Position numbers and translations under genes: made by a program | NCBI GenBank assembly: GCA_025200525.1 | Contig: JANUSC010000391.1 | Coordinates: 1 to 64,000, forward strand | DNA: 64,000 bases | Origin: Camellia lanceoleosa | Lineage: Eukaryota; Streptophyta; Magnoliopsida; Ericales; Theaceae | Direction of reading: 5' to 3' | Notes under the pieces: generated by a model | Seen by the model: only the letters and a program-made list of their open reading frames with translations | Database searches by the model: none | What the model was told of the DNA's origin: nothing | In this document: positions 36,401-48,540 of the stretch, one piece after another | Layout: every line of letters begins with the position of its first letter | How positions within the stretch are numbered: the stretch's first letter is position 1

Positions 36401-38675
36401 TGTAAAGCCCCTGAAAAATGTATTCACTTTTAAGACCCTAATGTTGAATTATTTTCTTAAAGCCCTCAATTACTTGAATTAGTTCAAATATTGTCGGTTA
36501 GCATTTTTTATTTCTTTTCTTCAAAACAGGAATTTTCCTAGCTAGATTAGGTTCCCTAACCTAATTTAATTTAATTCTACCTAAGTAGGGTCCCAACACA
36601 AGAAATTAACTCCAAGCCCTCACACTTTATTTAAATTATAAATTTACCCCAAACTAGTACTTGTACCTTGTACCTTGAAATACCATCGATCTTGTAATAT
36701 ATATATATATATATATGTATACACCTTGAGGAATGTGTCTAGGACATAAAATAATTAAAAAAAATTTCCCTTAACCCTTCCATATGCCTAGCCTTCCTAG
36801 AAGAAATTGAGAAATCAATTTCCAAGAAACATCATCATGAACTTCTAGGAAAAACCACCAACCTAGTACCTAGACCTAGGGTGCTAATTCCAAAACTAGT
36901 TCCCTTTTAACGAAGTGTTGCCTAAATCATTGACCAAGCCTCCCAAATCCCTTCCATTTCCTTAGAATCCAAACAAATCCTAACATTTCCATCCATTTCC
37001 AACTAAGGGACTTTTTAGACTTTTTGCCTCAAAGGTTTGTCTATAAATACCAACACACCCCCCTAGCTTGCAAGCACACATAACACTCTCACCCACACAC
37101 ACATTTCGGTTAGAAAGAGGGAGGAGAGCAAGAGAGAAAGGAGTCTAGAGAAGAAGAGGAAGGGAGAAGAGAGCATTCTTGTGCAAAAATTAGCAAGTAA
37201 GCCACAACACAACCTTCTCTTTCATTTTCTTTTTCAAATACATGTTTCTAAGGGTTCTAAATAATGTTTTCATATCTGTTGTTGATGAGTTCTTATGTTA
37301 AAAATACTAAGATTTGAGTATTGATTCCATCTCTCTTGTATTTTCCCCTTTTTGGCACAAAACCATCCTCTTTTATTACCAATCTCTCAACTTTCCAAGG
37401 CACACTTTCAAGCAAACTTTCTGAGTAAATATAAGTTGGTTAGCTTGTTTTCTTCACAAAATAAATGAAAACTTTCCCTTGGTGGAACCATTTTCTCATA
37501 AATCTTCATGTTTTGGGCATTCTACCTTAGAATCTGTTTTTGCAGCCCACTTTCAAACATTCCAAAAAAATGTACAAAAATATTCTGGACCTCTATTTTA
37601 TGTCAAAACCTTCCTTAATGAGTTAGCTTTTAACTAAATTTGTTTTCATCGAAAAAACATTAAGCGGTTTGCAATAAAATCAAGTTTTTGTAACGGTCGA
37701 CGGATCTGGACAGATTCTGGACAGCACTGGACTATTTTCTAAATAACTTAAAATCTGGAAAAGTAATCCCATTTCCCAAAAATGTTCTAGAAACTAGATC
37801 AAATTCTCTACGAACCATGTGGATTGTTGGGATGCGTTCCCTATTCGAAAGTTAAAGTCTTGTGTGAGTGGTTTTCGGAACCGTTGAACGGAGCGGTTGT
37901 ATTCGGACCCTAGGTAGCTCGGTGTAAGGAGGGATTCGGGCAAGGCCTTATTTTTACCGTCTCTTTTGAGGCCTGCGATAGCGCTTCTGTGATATATAAC
38001 CGTTAGTAGGCATCCGAGGTTAGTTACGCAACAGCGACAAAGACGGGGCATACCGAATAATCTGCGTCCGATTCTTGTGGTTGGGAGGACGAAATCTCTT
38101 TGGAGATTTCTAGTTTACTAACATCTAACTTAACTCCTTATTTATTTATTTGAATATCATGTTTACTACTTGATGTTATAATTGTGATTGTGTATTGGAC
38201 TGAGAAAAAGGGACGGGGTGTGTGTGTGTTTACTAGGCATTCAAAGTTCACGGCGTATCATGTCAGGTGACGAAGAGGAACTTATAGCGGGAGACGTCAT
38301 ACCTGAAACCTTTGAAGACTTTTGGCTATCCTAGAATATTAGAAGTTTCCTTTTGGATATTTTGTAAGACTCATTTGGAGTTTAAAACTTTCTTTTTGGG
38401 ATGTAATGTAACGGAACAATCTTTTGAATCAAGTATAATTGTGGTTGTTATGTATTTATATTCTATGTATGAACCTTATCGTTGCTTATGAGACCTTGTG
38501 TCAATGCCTTGTAAGATCTGTCAAAAAGGTAGTGCGCTGCCTATGAAAGTTGGACTTAGAAGAGAGGCTATTTTGACTCCTCTGGCGATCTGGGATCTTA
38601 CTTGGTTATTGGCCATAGGACTCACTGGTGACTCTCCCTTGACTGCAACCTATAGTGTAAAATCGGGGCGTCACA
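36401..38675 (+). mobile_element. 5' LTR of element E
   Basis: 2275 bp, TGTAAAGCCCC...CGTCACA. TATA box at 37042. It is about 97% similar to the 3' LTR in the parts compared, except for a block near 37815-37880 that has a different sequence in the 3' LTR (44560-44670). Confidence 0.93.
37042..37049 (+). promoter_or_regulatory. TATA box of E 5' LTR
   Basis: TATAAATA, followed about 30 bp later by ACACACCCCCCTAGC; the same site is at 43777-43784 in the 3' LTR. This is the probable promoter of the element, reading toward its interior. Confidence 0.6.
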
Positions 38676-38678
38676 ATA

Positions 38679-38691
38679 TGGTATCAGAGCC
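38679..38691 (+). promoter_or_regulatory. Primer binding site of element E (tRNA-iMet type)
   Basis: TGGTATCAGAGCC, an exact match to the plant initiator-methionine tRNA PBS, 3 nt after the LTR end. Confidence 0.93.
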
Positions 38692-40046
38692 TAGGTTCAA
38701 CCCTTACCCATGCGTTTCGACCTGCGGTTAGAGACTAACTTGCCCAGACTATGTTATATTATTACACTACCTATTCTATCAAGGACATCAAAAATAGAAT
38801 ATTTCTCGATCTACCTTAGGGAGTTTCTTCGAATTTCGGGCACACCAACAACAACTCATGAGGACCTACTCCAGGATCGTGAAATGGTTTTAACTTTGAG
38901 TGCGGCCTCACATCGCGCAATAGGGGGTACTATTAGTTCTACGCGTCTTCTATCGATCGTCGTACCCTCATCTTGTATTCGTAACCTTTATTCAATGTCA
39001 TCCTTTTCCAAGAATAAGTCTTGTCCATCTAGTCCTGTTTTATATACTACTATTTGTAAATTTGACCTCCTTTGACCATTGATTATTTTATTTAGCTCAA
39101 GGCTTCTTGTAAATAATTTTATTTTCTTTACTCAGTGATGAATCTTGGATATTCAGTTTGAAACACGGATGGTCAATGCAGTTTCACGTTAAATATCTAG
39201 TTTAGTCACTAACTCTACAACCTTGATCACATTGAAGTTCAAAACCGGAACATCATGCCATTCATCTATATTTCAGTTACTCCTGATATCATCACTATAA
39301 CTGCTTCATATTCTTCGTTTCCACTTCGATCCAATTTTGGAAATCTTGTAATTATTATTATTATACATGAAGTTGTGCTGTGTGAACGCCCTAGGATAAT
39401 TAAACTCTAACATAAGATTAGTTGCTTACCCATAAAGAACTGCCTCTGTAGTTAGAATTTGACTTACGTCTCACCCCATTCAAAGAATGACAAATGGTGG
39501 ACCACACTCCGAGGCAAGTAATAACACAAGCTCGCAAGCAACGATAGGAATGCGATATAAGGAAATTGAAACCTTAAGAATGGACTAGTAACCATGACCA
39601 AAAATTGCGAACCTTATTGAGAATCAAATTCTGGAGGAGTCTTGTCATCTTTGTGGAAATAGTTGGCACAACATTGACTTAAGAATGAAAGGAGGTAGAA
39701 TCTAAGAGGATTTGGAGCTAGTGAGAAGTAAACTAACTTCATGGGGGGACCAAAAGGGGCAACCGAAAGGATACAACGCCATACTCCAAGATAGAAAGGA
39801 GAAGGAATTATACAGAAAGAAGTCAAGGATGACTATTTAAAAGGAAAAGGACCAAAGGACACTAGAAACCAGACCACATTACCACCCTAAGTCAAGCATA
39901 AACAATAGTGGATGGATATGATTAATGACTAACTTAGGGAAGATGTTATTAGGAAATGTTCGTATGGCTAATTTTCAAATCCTGAGTCATGAAGATACCT
40001 TACACTGATCTCATCTTGGAAATAGAATTGTTACTCGGAGAAGGAG
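38692..40046 (+). other. Interior of E where gag is expected; no gag seen
   Basis: No ORF above about 120 codons, no capsid motif and no CCHC knuckle was found across 1355 bp. Intact Tekay elements carry gag plus protease here. The sequence may be a deletion product, or gag decayed beyond recognition by eye. Confidence 0.6.
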
Positions 40047-43000
40047 ATGACTTACCCACCCAACGGAGGGATTTTACTATTTAAGGGGGATAGACAAGAC
40101 TCCATGACTTCAACGAAATACAGGACGCAATGGCGCGATCTACTTGTAGGTAGGATAGCATGTCTGATTTTAAATGAGAAAAGCCAGGAAAAACTAGAAC
40201 TTCCACGCATAATATGCGAGTATACAGATGTATTTCCTACGAAATTACCGGGATCGCCACCAACCCGAGAGGTAGACTTTAGTGTTGAGCTACAACCTAG
40301 AACTACCCCAATATCCATGGCCCCGTATCACATGGAACCAGCAGAACTACGAGAATTAAAGACACAACTATAGGAATTGCTCAAGAAAGGATTCGTTAGG
40401 CCAAGTACTTTGCCATGGGGAGCACCCGTGTTGTTTGCTAAAAAGAAAGATGGGTTGTTGAGGCTATGCATCGATTATCATCAACTCAATTGAGTCATAA
40501 TTAAAAACCGATACCCATTCCCGAGGATTGATGATCTTTTGACCAACTTAGAGGCTCAAGGTGCTATTCAAAGATCGATCTTAGGTCAGGTTACCATCAA
40601 CTACGAGTCAAGGAGGAGGATATACCAAAGACTGCCTTTCGTAGTAGATATGGCCACTATGAGTTTGTAGTAATGCCCTTCGGACTAACCAATGCACCAA
40701 CAGTATTCGTGAGCCTAATGAATAAGATCTTTAGACCATACCTTGACCAGTTTGTAGTAGTGTTCATTGATGACATCTTGGTATATTCAAGGTCTGAAGA
40801 AGAGCCTAAGCAACATTTAAGGACTGTCCTTCAAGTTCTTAGGGATAATCGGCTATGTGCCAAGGCAAGTAAATGTGAGTTCTAGTTGAATGAAGTAAAA
40901 TTCTTAGGGCATGTAGTATTAGAGAATGGGATTGCGGTGTGTCCAACCAAGGTGGAGGCAGTATTAGATTGGGGAACAACCAAAAACCGTGTCAGAATTC
41001 TGCAGCTTCTTAGGATTGGTCAGTTATTACCGGAGGTTCATCCAAGATTTCTCCAAAATAGCTAAACCAATGACTTGTTTGATGCAAAAAGGAGTAAAGT
41101 ATGAGTGGGATGAAGCTTGCAAGAGCTAAAGAAGAAGTTAACTAGTACGCCAATTTTGACCATCCCAGAATGAGAAGTGGGGTACACTGTGTATTGCGAT
41201 GTGTCTAAAGAAGGATTAAGTTGTGTGCTCATACAACATGGAAAAGTAATCGCGTATGGATCCAGGCAATTAAAACCTCACGAGTGCAACTATCCCACAC
41301 ATAACTTGGAGTTAGCAGTCGTAGTTTTTGCCCTAAAGCAATGGTGACATTACCTGTATGGGGAACAATTTGAGATTTTCACAGATCACAAGAGCTTGAA
41401 GTATCTATTTACGCAAAAGGACCTTAACTTGAGACAAAGACGATTGATGGAGTATCTTGAGGATTTTCAGTTCACTCTCTCATATCACCCCGGTAAAGCC
41501 AATATAGTAGTAGATGCTCTAAGTCGTAAGAGCAGAGGGATGATGGCAAAGATCTCCGTCAAGGAATGGGATATGGTTAAGACACTCAATGAGTTCAGTA
41601 TCCAAGTAGAATCTCAAGATACAAGAGCATATCTTAGTGCGCAGAAGGTGATGCCTAAGTTGATGAATGAGGTCATGGAGGCCCAGAAGCACGATCAAGA
41701 GGTAGCCTGTATCAAGGGATGTCTGGGATCAGGAGAGCCCATGCCCGATTGGGTAGTTTACCCCGATAGGAGTTTAAGATACCAAGACAGATTGTTTGTA
41801 CCAAGTGACGAGTTACTTAGAGAAAAGGTACTGAAAGAATGTCATCATTCTGCATTTGCGGTACATCCAGGAGGGACTAAAATGTACCAAGATTTGAAGA
41901 GGCAATATTGGTGGAATGGATGAAGATGGAAGTAGCTAAATTTGTAGCATGATGTCTGACATGCCAACAAATAAAGACTGAACATCAGAAACAAGGAGGA
42001 ATGTTGCAACCTCTACCAATAGCTGAATGGAAGTGGGAATACGTGACGATAGATTTTGTGACAGGGTTACCTAAGTCACCTAGAGAGCGCGATGCTATAT
42101 GGGTATTAGTGGACCGCCTCACCAAGTCAGCACATTTCTTACCTTATAAGATGACCGACACTCTAGAGTCTATGTGCAGACTCTACATTGGGGAGATCAT
42201 TCGACTACATGGAATTTCGGTATCTATTGTGTCAGATCGAGATCCACGATTCACCTCTCGATTTTGGGAGCTATAGGAAGCTCTTGGTACTGAGTTATGT
42301 TTTAGCACCGCCTTTCACCCAAAAACAGATGGACAATCTAAACGCACTATCCAGACACTCAAGGATATGCTGAGAGCTTGCGCAATGGATTTTCAAGGAA
42401 GTTGGGAATGACACCTACCCCTAATCAAATTCTCCTACGACAACAGCTTTCAAGCTAGCATCGGTATGGCACCCTTTGAAGCATTACATGGACGACCTTG
42501 TAGATCGTCGATTTGTTAGACGGAAGTGGGTGATACAAATCTGATAGGACCCGAACTTGTTCTAGAGACTACTGAAAAGGTCAAATTGATCCGACAACGG
42601 TTAAAGACTGCCCAAGACCGTCAAAACAATTTTGCAGATAAGAGGAAAAGACCATTGATGTTTGAAGTAGGCAGCCACGTGTTCCTAAAGGTGCAACCTA
42701 GGTGTGGAGTCATACGTTTTGGGAGAAAGAGAAAGCTGTCACCACGATATATTGGGCCTTTTGAGGTATTGGAAAGAGTGGGCGAAGTAGCATATAGACT
42801 AGCTCTACTCGTGCAGTTAGCAGGGATACACAACATCTTCCATGTATCTATGTTGAGAAAATACATCGCCGACCCGACACACGTCCTCAAACGGGAAGAG
42901 ATCAGTCTTGATAAAGATGTTACGTTTAAAGAAGGACCAGTAGCAATACAAGATCGTCGAGAGAAGAACCTTAGAGGCAAGACGGTTCAATTGGTGAAAG

Positions 43001-43095
43001 TGCTATGGCGTCATCGGGGAGTTGAGGAATTTACTTGGGAACACCAGGATTGGGTGAAGGCAAACTACCCCGAGCTTTTCGAAGGTAGTATGTAG
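40047..43095 (+). pseudogene. pol: Broken pol of Tekay-type element E, ending in a chromodomain
   Basis: The pieces in order are: pre-RT EYTDVFPTKLPG (40219); RT with LFAKKKDG (40432), [13 protein letters not shown] (40669) and catalytic FIDDILVYS (40770); RNase H with [10 protein letters not shown] (41195) and [10 protein letters not shown] (41378); and integrase. The integrase has H..H in [13 protein letters not shown]-x2-C in CLTCQQ (after a 1-nt loss near 41917), aspartates in TIDFVTGLP and VSDRDPRF, but DGQSKRT where the family has E, so the catalytic glutamate is lysine (about 42334). The chromodomain (about 42955-43050: VKVLWRHRGVEEFTWE) places it in the Tekay/Del clade. At least two frameshifts and several stops are present. 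It cannot make active enzymes. Confidence 0.9.
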
Positions 43096-43118
43096 TTGAA
43101 TTTCAGGGACAAAATTGT

Positions 43119-43134
43119 TTTAAGGGGGATAGGT
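43119..43134 (+). promoter_or_regulatory. Polypurine tract of element E
   Basis: TTTAAGGGGGATAGGT directly upstream of the 3' LTR; AAGGGGGA is the purine core. Confidence 0.85.
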
Positions 43135-45474
43135 TGTGAAGCCCCTGAAAAATGTATTCACTTTTAAGACCCTAATGTTGAATTATTTTCTTAAAGCCCT
43201 CGATTACTTGAATTAATTCAAATATTGTTGGTTAGCATTTTTTATTTATTTTCTTCAAAACAGGAATTTTCCTAGCCAGATTAGGTTCCCTAACCTAATT
43301 TAATTTAATTCTACCTAAGTAGGGTCCCAACACAAGAAATTAACTCCAAGCCCTCACACTTTGATTAAATTCTAAATTTACCCCAAACTAGTACTTGTAC
43401 CTTGTACCTTGAAATACCATCGATCTTGTAATATATATATATATATATATGTATACACCTTGAGGAATGTGTCTAGGACATAAAATAATTAAAAAAAAAT
43501 TTCCCTTTACCCTTCCCTATGCCTAGCCTTCCTAGAAGAAAGTGAGAAATCAATTTCCAAGAAACATCATCATGAACTTCTAGGAAAAACCACCAACCTA
43601 GTACCTTGACCTAGGGTGCTAATTCCAAAACTAGTTCCCTTTTAACGAAGTGTTTCCTAAATCATTGACCAAGCCTCCCAAATCCCTTCCATTTCCTTAG
43701 AATCCAAACAAATCCTAACCTTTCCATCCATTTCCAACTAAGGGACTTTTTAGACTTTTTGCCTCAAAGGTTTGTCTATAAATACCAACACACCCCCCTA
43801 GCTTGCAAGCACACATAACACTCTCACCCACACACACATTTCGGTTAGAAAGAGGGAGGAGAGCAAGAGAGAAAGGAGTCTAGAGAAGAAGAGGAAGGGA
43901 GAAGAGAGCATTCTTGTGCAAAAATTAGCAAGTAAGCCACAACACAACCTTCTCTTTCATTTTCTTTTTCAAATTCATGTTTCTAATGGTTCTAAATAAT
44001 GTTTTCAGATCTGTTGTTGATGAGTTCTTATGTTAAAAATACTATGATTTGAGCATTGATTCCATCTCTCTTGTATTTTTCCCTTTTTGGCACAAAACCA
44101 ACCTCTTTTATTACCAGTCTCTCAACTTTCCAAGGCACACATTCAATGAAACTTTTTGAGTAAATATATGTTAGTTAGCATGTTTTCTTCACAAAATAAA
44201 TGAAAACTTTCCCTTGGTGGAACCCTTTTCTCACAAATCTTCACGTTTTGGGCATTCTACCTTAGAATCTGTTTTTGCAGCCCACTTTCAAAAATTCCAA
44301 AAAAATGTAAAAAAATATTCTGGACCTCTATTTTATGTCAAAACCTTCCTTAATGAGTTAGCTTTTAACTAAAATTGTTTTCATTGAAAAAACATTAAGC
44401 GGTTTGCAATAAAATCAAGTTTTTGTAACGGTCGATGGATCTGGACAGATTCTGGACAGCACTGGACTATTTTCTAAATAACTTAAAATCTGGAAAAGTA
44501 ATCCCATTTCTGAAAAATGTTCTAGAAACTAGATCAAATTCTCTACGAACCATACGAAGACCAAGTCCGGTGGAAGATCTAAAATAGTCCTTTTATTTTT
44601 TTGAGAACTAGATCTGGAAATGTTCCGAAAAAAGGAGTCTAAATTTTCCAGAACTAGATGAAACATTTTTTTGGAACCGTTGAATGGAGCGGCTGTATTC
44701 GGACCCTAGATAGCTTGGTGTAAGGAGGGATTCAGGCAAGGCCCTATTTTTACCATCTCTTTTGAGGCCCTGCTGTTGGTGCTATGCGGTATATAACCGT
44801 TGGTAGGCATTCGAGGTTAGTTCTGCAACAAACCAGGAAAAGAGGGGGCATACCGAATAATCCGTGTCCGATTCTTGTGGTTGGGAGGACGAAATCTCTT
44901 TGGGGGATTTCTAGTTTACTAACATCTAACTTAACTCCTTATTTATTTATTTGAATATCATGTTTACTACTTGATGTTATAATTGTGATTGTGTATTGGA
45001 TTGGGAAAAAAGGGCGGGGTGTGTGTGTTTACTGGGCATTCAAAGCTCACGCCGTATCATGCCATGTGACGAAGAGGAACTTATAGCAGGAGACGTCGAA
45101 CCTGAAACCTTTGAAGACTTTTGGCTATCTCAGAATATTAGAAGTTTCCTTTTGGATATTTTGTAAGACTCATTTGGAGTTTAAAACTTTCTTTTTGGGA
45201 TGTAATGTAATGGAACAATCTGTTGAATCAAGTATAATTGTGGTTGTTATGTATTTATATTCTATGTATGAACCTTATCGTTGCTTATGAGACCTTGTGT
45301 CAATGCCTTGTAAGATCTGTCAAAAAGGTAGTGCGCTGCCTAAGAAAGCTGGACTTAGAAGGGAGGCTATCTTAACTCCTCTGGCGATCTGGGATCTTAC
45401 TTGGTTACTTTCCATAGGACTCACTAGTGACTCTCCCTTGACTGCAACCTATAGTGTAGAATCGGGGCGTCACA
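43135..45474 (+). mobile_element. 3' LTR of element E
   Basis: 2340 bp, TGTGAAGCCCC...CGTCACA, TATA box at 43777. It is longer than the 5' LTR, mainly because of the replaced block near 44560-44670. Confidence 0.93.
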
Positions 45475-46687
45475 ACGCTTCTTATGGCAGAGCCTCGGTT
45501 TGCCAGAACAGATAGTCCCAATGCCGCCTCCCTCGCACATGAGGCATACAGTGACATACACCCCACAGGAGATGATCGACATCACAATCGGTTGGGATGC
45601 CGACTTGTTTAGAGATGAGGGCGACTACACCGTCTTCATTCAAACACATCTCATGTGGCCTCTGGCCAGTGCTCGACGAGGCAAGAGAGAAAGACCTGCA
45701 GCCCCAGCAGGAGGAGTGGGAGCACCGAGGGTGACCCGGGCCTATGGCGGGAGGGGTTCCCGGAGGGGACAGAGAGCAGAGTGGCCAAACATGCCCACTA
45801 CCATGACATGCTGAAGACAAGTTAGAGAGACTTATTAGATTCCCATCGCTCCTCCCTCAGCTGACCATGAGCTCGTCGGTGTTCGAGGCTCGACCTCGGT
45901 ATATGCTATTCTTTTCATTCTATACATTCATTTCATTTCAGCTAATATCCCGCAGAATACTAATTACCTTAACACTTTTGCTGGCTTCCATCGAGTACAC
46001 TAGGCAGGCTCTGGAGCTGTCGACCTCGGTGATGGGGATGCTGCAGAGGAGCATGGACTTGCTTGGCATCTACAGTATTCCGGTAAGTTCTTTCAACCTC
46101 CATCCCAAAACCCTGCATAATTTGGTCCATACTGATCTGATGCACCACATTATCAATACTGCATTTGACACATCGCACTCATATACCACTCACGGCACTG
46201 ATGCACTGCATCTCATATACCGGCAACAGCCTTCATACACTGTAATCATAAATTGCTTACGGCATTCATACATTGTATTTGATATCATACTCAGCTTCGC
46301 ACAGCATAACTGATGCATTTGGCAATTTGTTCTTTTCAGGCCCCATTCCAGATACCAGCCACAGCGGGACCATCAGTAGCTCCCCGAGCAGCAGGGAGAG
46401 CAGGACAAGGGACTCCAGCGCGCAGCTACAGCAGGGCTAGGCATGTTCACTACGGGAGTAGTTTGTGGGCGCGGGCCCCAGATGACGATGAGTACGACGA
46501 GGAGGCAGAGTCGCCTCGAGATTCGCCTCGGGATGAAATTTGGAGATGGCTCGGGTTCGACTTTGGCGGCGGAGCAGCGATGATCTGGACCTTCGTCCAG
46601 GAAGAGGACGATGAGGGATTCCCGCACTTGAGGCGACTAGCGCCAATTTCAAATGTTTTGTTTTTGCTTTATTTACCTTTTTGCTAG
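45475..46687 (+). pseudogene. Plant mobile domain (PMD) gene, 3' part
   Basis: This continues the exon cut by element E: FLWQSLGLPEQIVPMPPP, YTPQEMID, and an alanine/arginine/glycine-rich tail (to 45814). A shifted frame carries on to a donor near 45897. Further exons read YTRQALELSTSVMGMLQ (about 45998-46083, donor CCGGTAAGT) and 46340-46687 (acceptor TTTTCAG), which ends in an acidic segment (DDDEYDEEAESPRD) and a stop at 46685-46687. The order (PMD core, YT..EM motif, low-complexity tail, acidic end) fits PMD genes found near plant transposons. One frameshift after 45814 makes the copy non-functional. About 630 bp after the stop the next antisense gene begins on the same strand. Confidence 0.75.
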
Positions 46688-47321
46688 TAGTTTTGCACAT
46701 TGTACTGCCTTAGGCAGGTTTATTTTCTTCAAAACTTTGTACTTTTGCAAAAGAAAACATGATGGAATGAGAAACAACTTTTTTGATTGGAAAAGTGTTG
46801 CATTTTACATTCTAAGCACTGCATCGCATCGCATTACATCGAACAACATGTAAATGAGATTGGACTTTGTTTGAAATTTGCACACTTGAATTGCATCGCC
46901 TTAATCAGGTAGTGGACTAACTGACAACTGAAAGACCAAAACAACTCGATAAGCAAGACAAGAACTTAACAATCAACGCAAAATACAACTTGATAATCAA
47001 ATGCAACAACTCGATAAACAAATTGAAGCAACACTGGCATGACTTCGCAAAATCATCACAAAAAGGCACTTGAAGTGGAACAAGACATAAGTTCTCAATA
47101 CCTCCAACATATGGACAGCTCAGGGAACAAAATGAGAGGCCATCGGCCAAGGTGGGAGGCCATCGGCCATCATAAAGGGCCATCGGCCACAAAAACTAGC
47201 CGGTCGGCCAGTAATGATGAGAACCTCCAAAATGCTGCCACCTGTCTTCCACTCAGCACCTTATCTTCTACAAAAGCCCCAACTTCGTAATTTCTCAATT
47301 TCAACTCTGTTTTTGCACCAA
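46688..47321. other. Spacer between the two antisense genes
   Basis: It contains a probable 3' untranslated region of the PMD gene, loose repeats of ACAACTCGATAAACAA (46930-47030), and a cluster of GGCCATCGGCC-type palindromes at 47140-47210, just upstream of the next gene's start at 47322. No ORF with a recognisable motif. Confidence 0.5.
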
Positions 47322-48540
47322 ATGGAGGCATTTTTTGTCCAAAATCTCACAAATTGGATTGCTAACTTGGATGGCTAGAAAAAGCTAAATTTTCGGGGCT
47401 TCGGAATAAATGTACTATTCACACTGAGCCGCACCCCGCTACGTTTTCCGTTCCTCCATGCTGTGGCAAGGTGTTGGAATTTGGTAACTCATGTTTTTAG
47501 CTTTAGCGGACAAGAGTTGTGTCCCCCTTTCAAAGACTTCCAAGCTTTGATGGAATCTAAGCGCGATGAAGAAATCTTGCCCCAATTCCGCTTCGGCCAC
47601 GTCCAAGCCTTAGAACGGATGTGCGGGCTCACTTTGCATGACGCTCGATCATTGATTCGCGATGGAGAGTTGGACATTCCCAGCTTGATTCATCGATTTT
47701 CTGATGCCGGTGGCGACCATCACTGGCAGGGTTTTCGGCGACATGCCCTCTACTTGTGCATGTTGCCTCATTTCTTGCTTGCCCCAGGCTTTGGTGGGTC
47801 TAGCATCCATTTGATTAAGGTTGCCCAAGGCTTAAAAGAGGGCAAGAGCTGCATTGCCATGACACTAGTTGAGACATTGATGGGTTTGGATGCTTTCCAT
47901 CGCAGAGAGATGACTAGATTCACGGGGAGTCCACTACTGCTACAGGTAATGTTTCCCTTCCTATCTCGCATATATTTCTCACGTCACTCGCCCATCAGGC
48001 TCGGTTTTTCTCTCAAAACCTTTTTCTGACTTTTCTCTCCACGTACACCTCTCTATTTTTTAATCTCTCATTTTTCATCCCTTTCCCAGATATGGTTGAT
48101 GGATAAGTTGAAAGCTGTGGACTCATGCCCAGCATATTCAGCTCGTAGCTATTTCTTCCAACGATGTCTAGTCAATGCCGCTGATGAAGGATGGTGGTGT
48201 GAATAGATGTGTAGTTTGTTCGCTGCCAGTATTGTTTGGCGCCGCCTTACTTAATCTGGGTGATGAGTTACAAGATGTCTCACCACCGATTCATTGATCG
48301 GCTGACACCTGTGTCTTTACTTCCCATTCGATTCGATGCGATTCGGACATGATCAGACTTGTCCGGAAGAAGAGATAGAGTACCCTGCCGCATTTCCAGT
48401 CTGAAGTGCACAGCTAGCTCGGTATGCCACAACATGTAGAATGAGAGAGCTTCTGGCCCCCGCTCCCACTTTCAGTTGCACCCTCTCTGATGAATGCATA
48501 GCTTGGCTCGATGAAGAAGCGCAGGTTGGGCCTACTTTTG
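47322..48540 (+). pseudogene. DUF7745-like gene, antisense to element D, main part
   Basis: The ATG at 47322 (MEAFFVQNLTNWIANLDG) precedes an in-frame TAG (47349 region) where the family usually has W. The frame then stays open through HAVARCWNLVTHVFSFSG, LCPPFKDFQALM, LDIPSLIHRF, VAQGLKEGKS and FTGSPLLLQ to 47945. A GT-AG intron (47946-48089) joins in phase to IWLMDKLKAV. Downstream of GWWCE the reading is broken by several stops and shifts until ECIAWLDEEAQVGPTF at 48540, where solo LTR F is inserted. The layout (head, CPP.F..L, SPLLLQ-IW) is like DUF7745/Ogre-associated proteins whose function is unknown. The family name is from memory of motifs and needs a profile search. Confidence 0.65.

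Larger units (their letters stand above)
36401..45474 (+). mobile_element. Tekay/Del-type chromovirus E, both LTRs, gag missing
   Basis: The order is 5' LTR, PBS, a gag-less stretch, pol with chromodomain, PPT and 3' LTR, 9074 bp. The flanks are GCGCT (36396-36400) and ACGCT (45475-45479), a TSD with one difference. It splits a PMD exon exactly: reading across, WYLGER (left) continues with FLWQSLG (right). The LTRs differ at 9 of the first about 325 positions, so insertion is relatively recent for this window. Confidence 0.93.
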
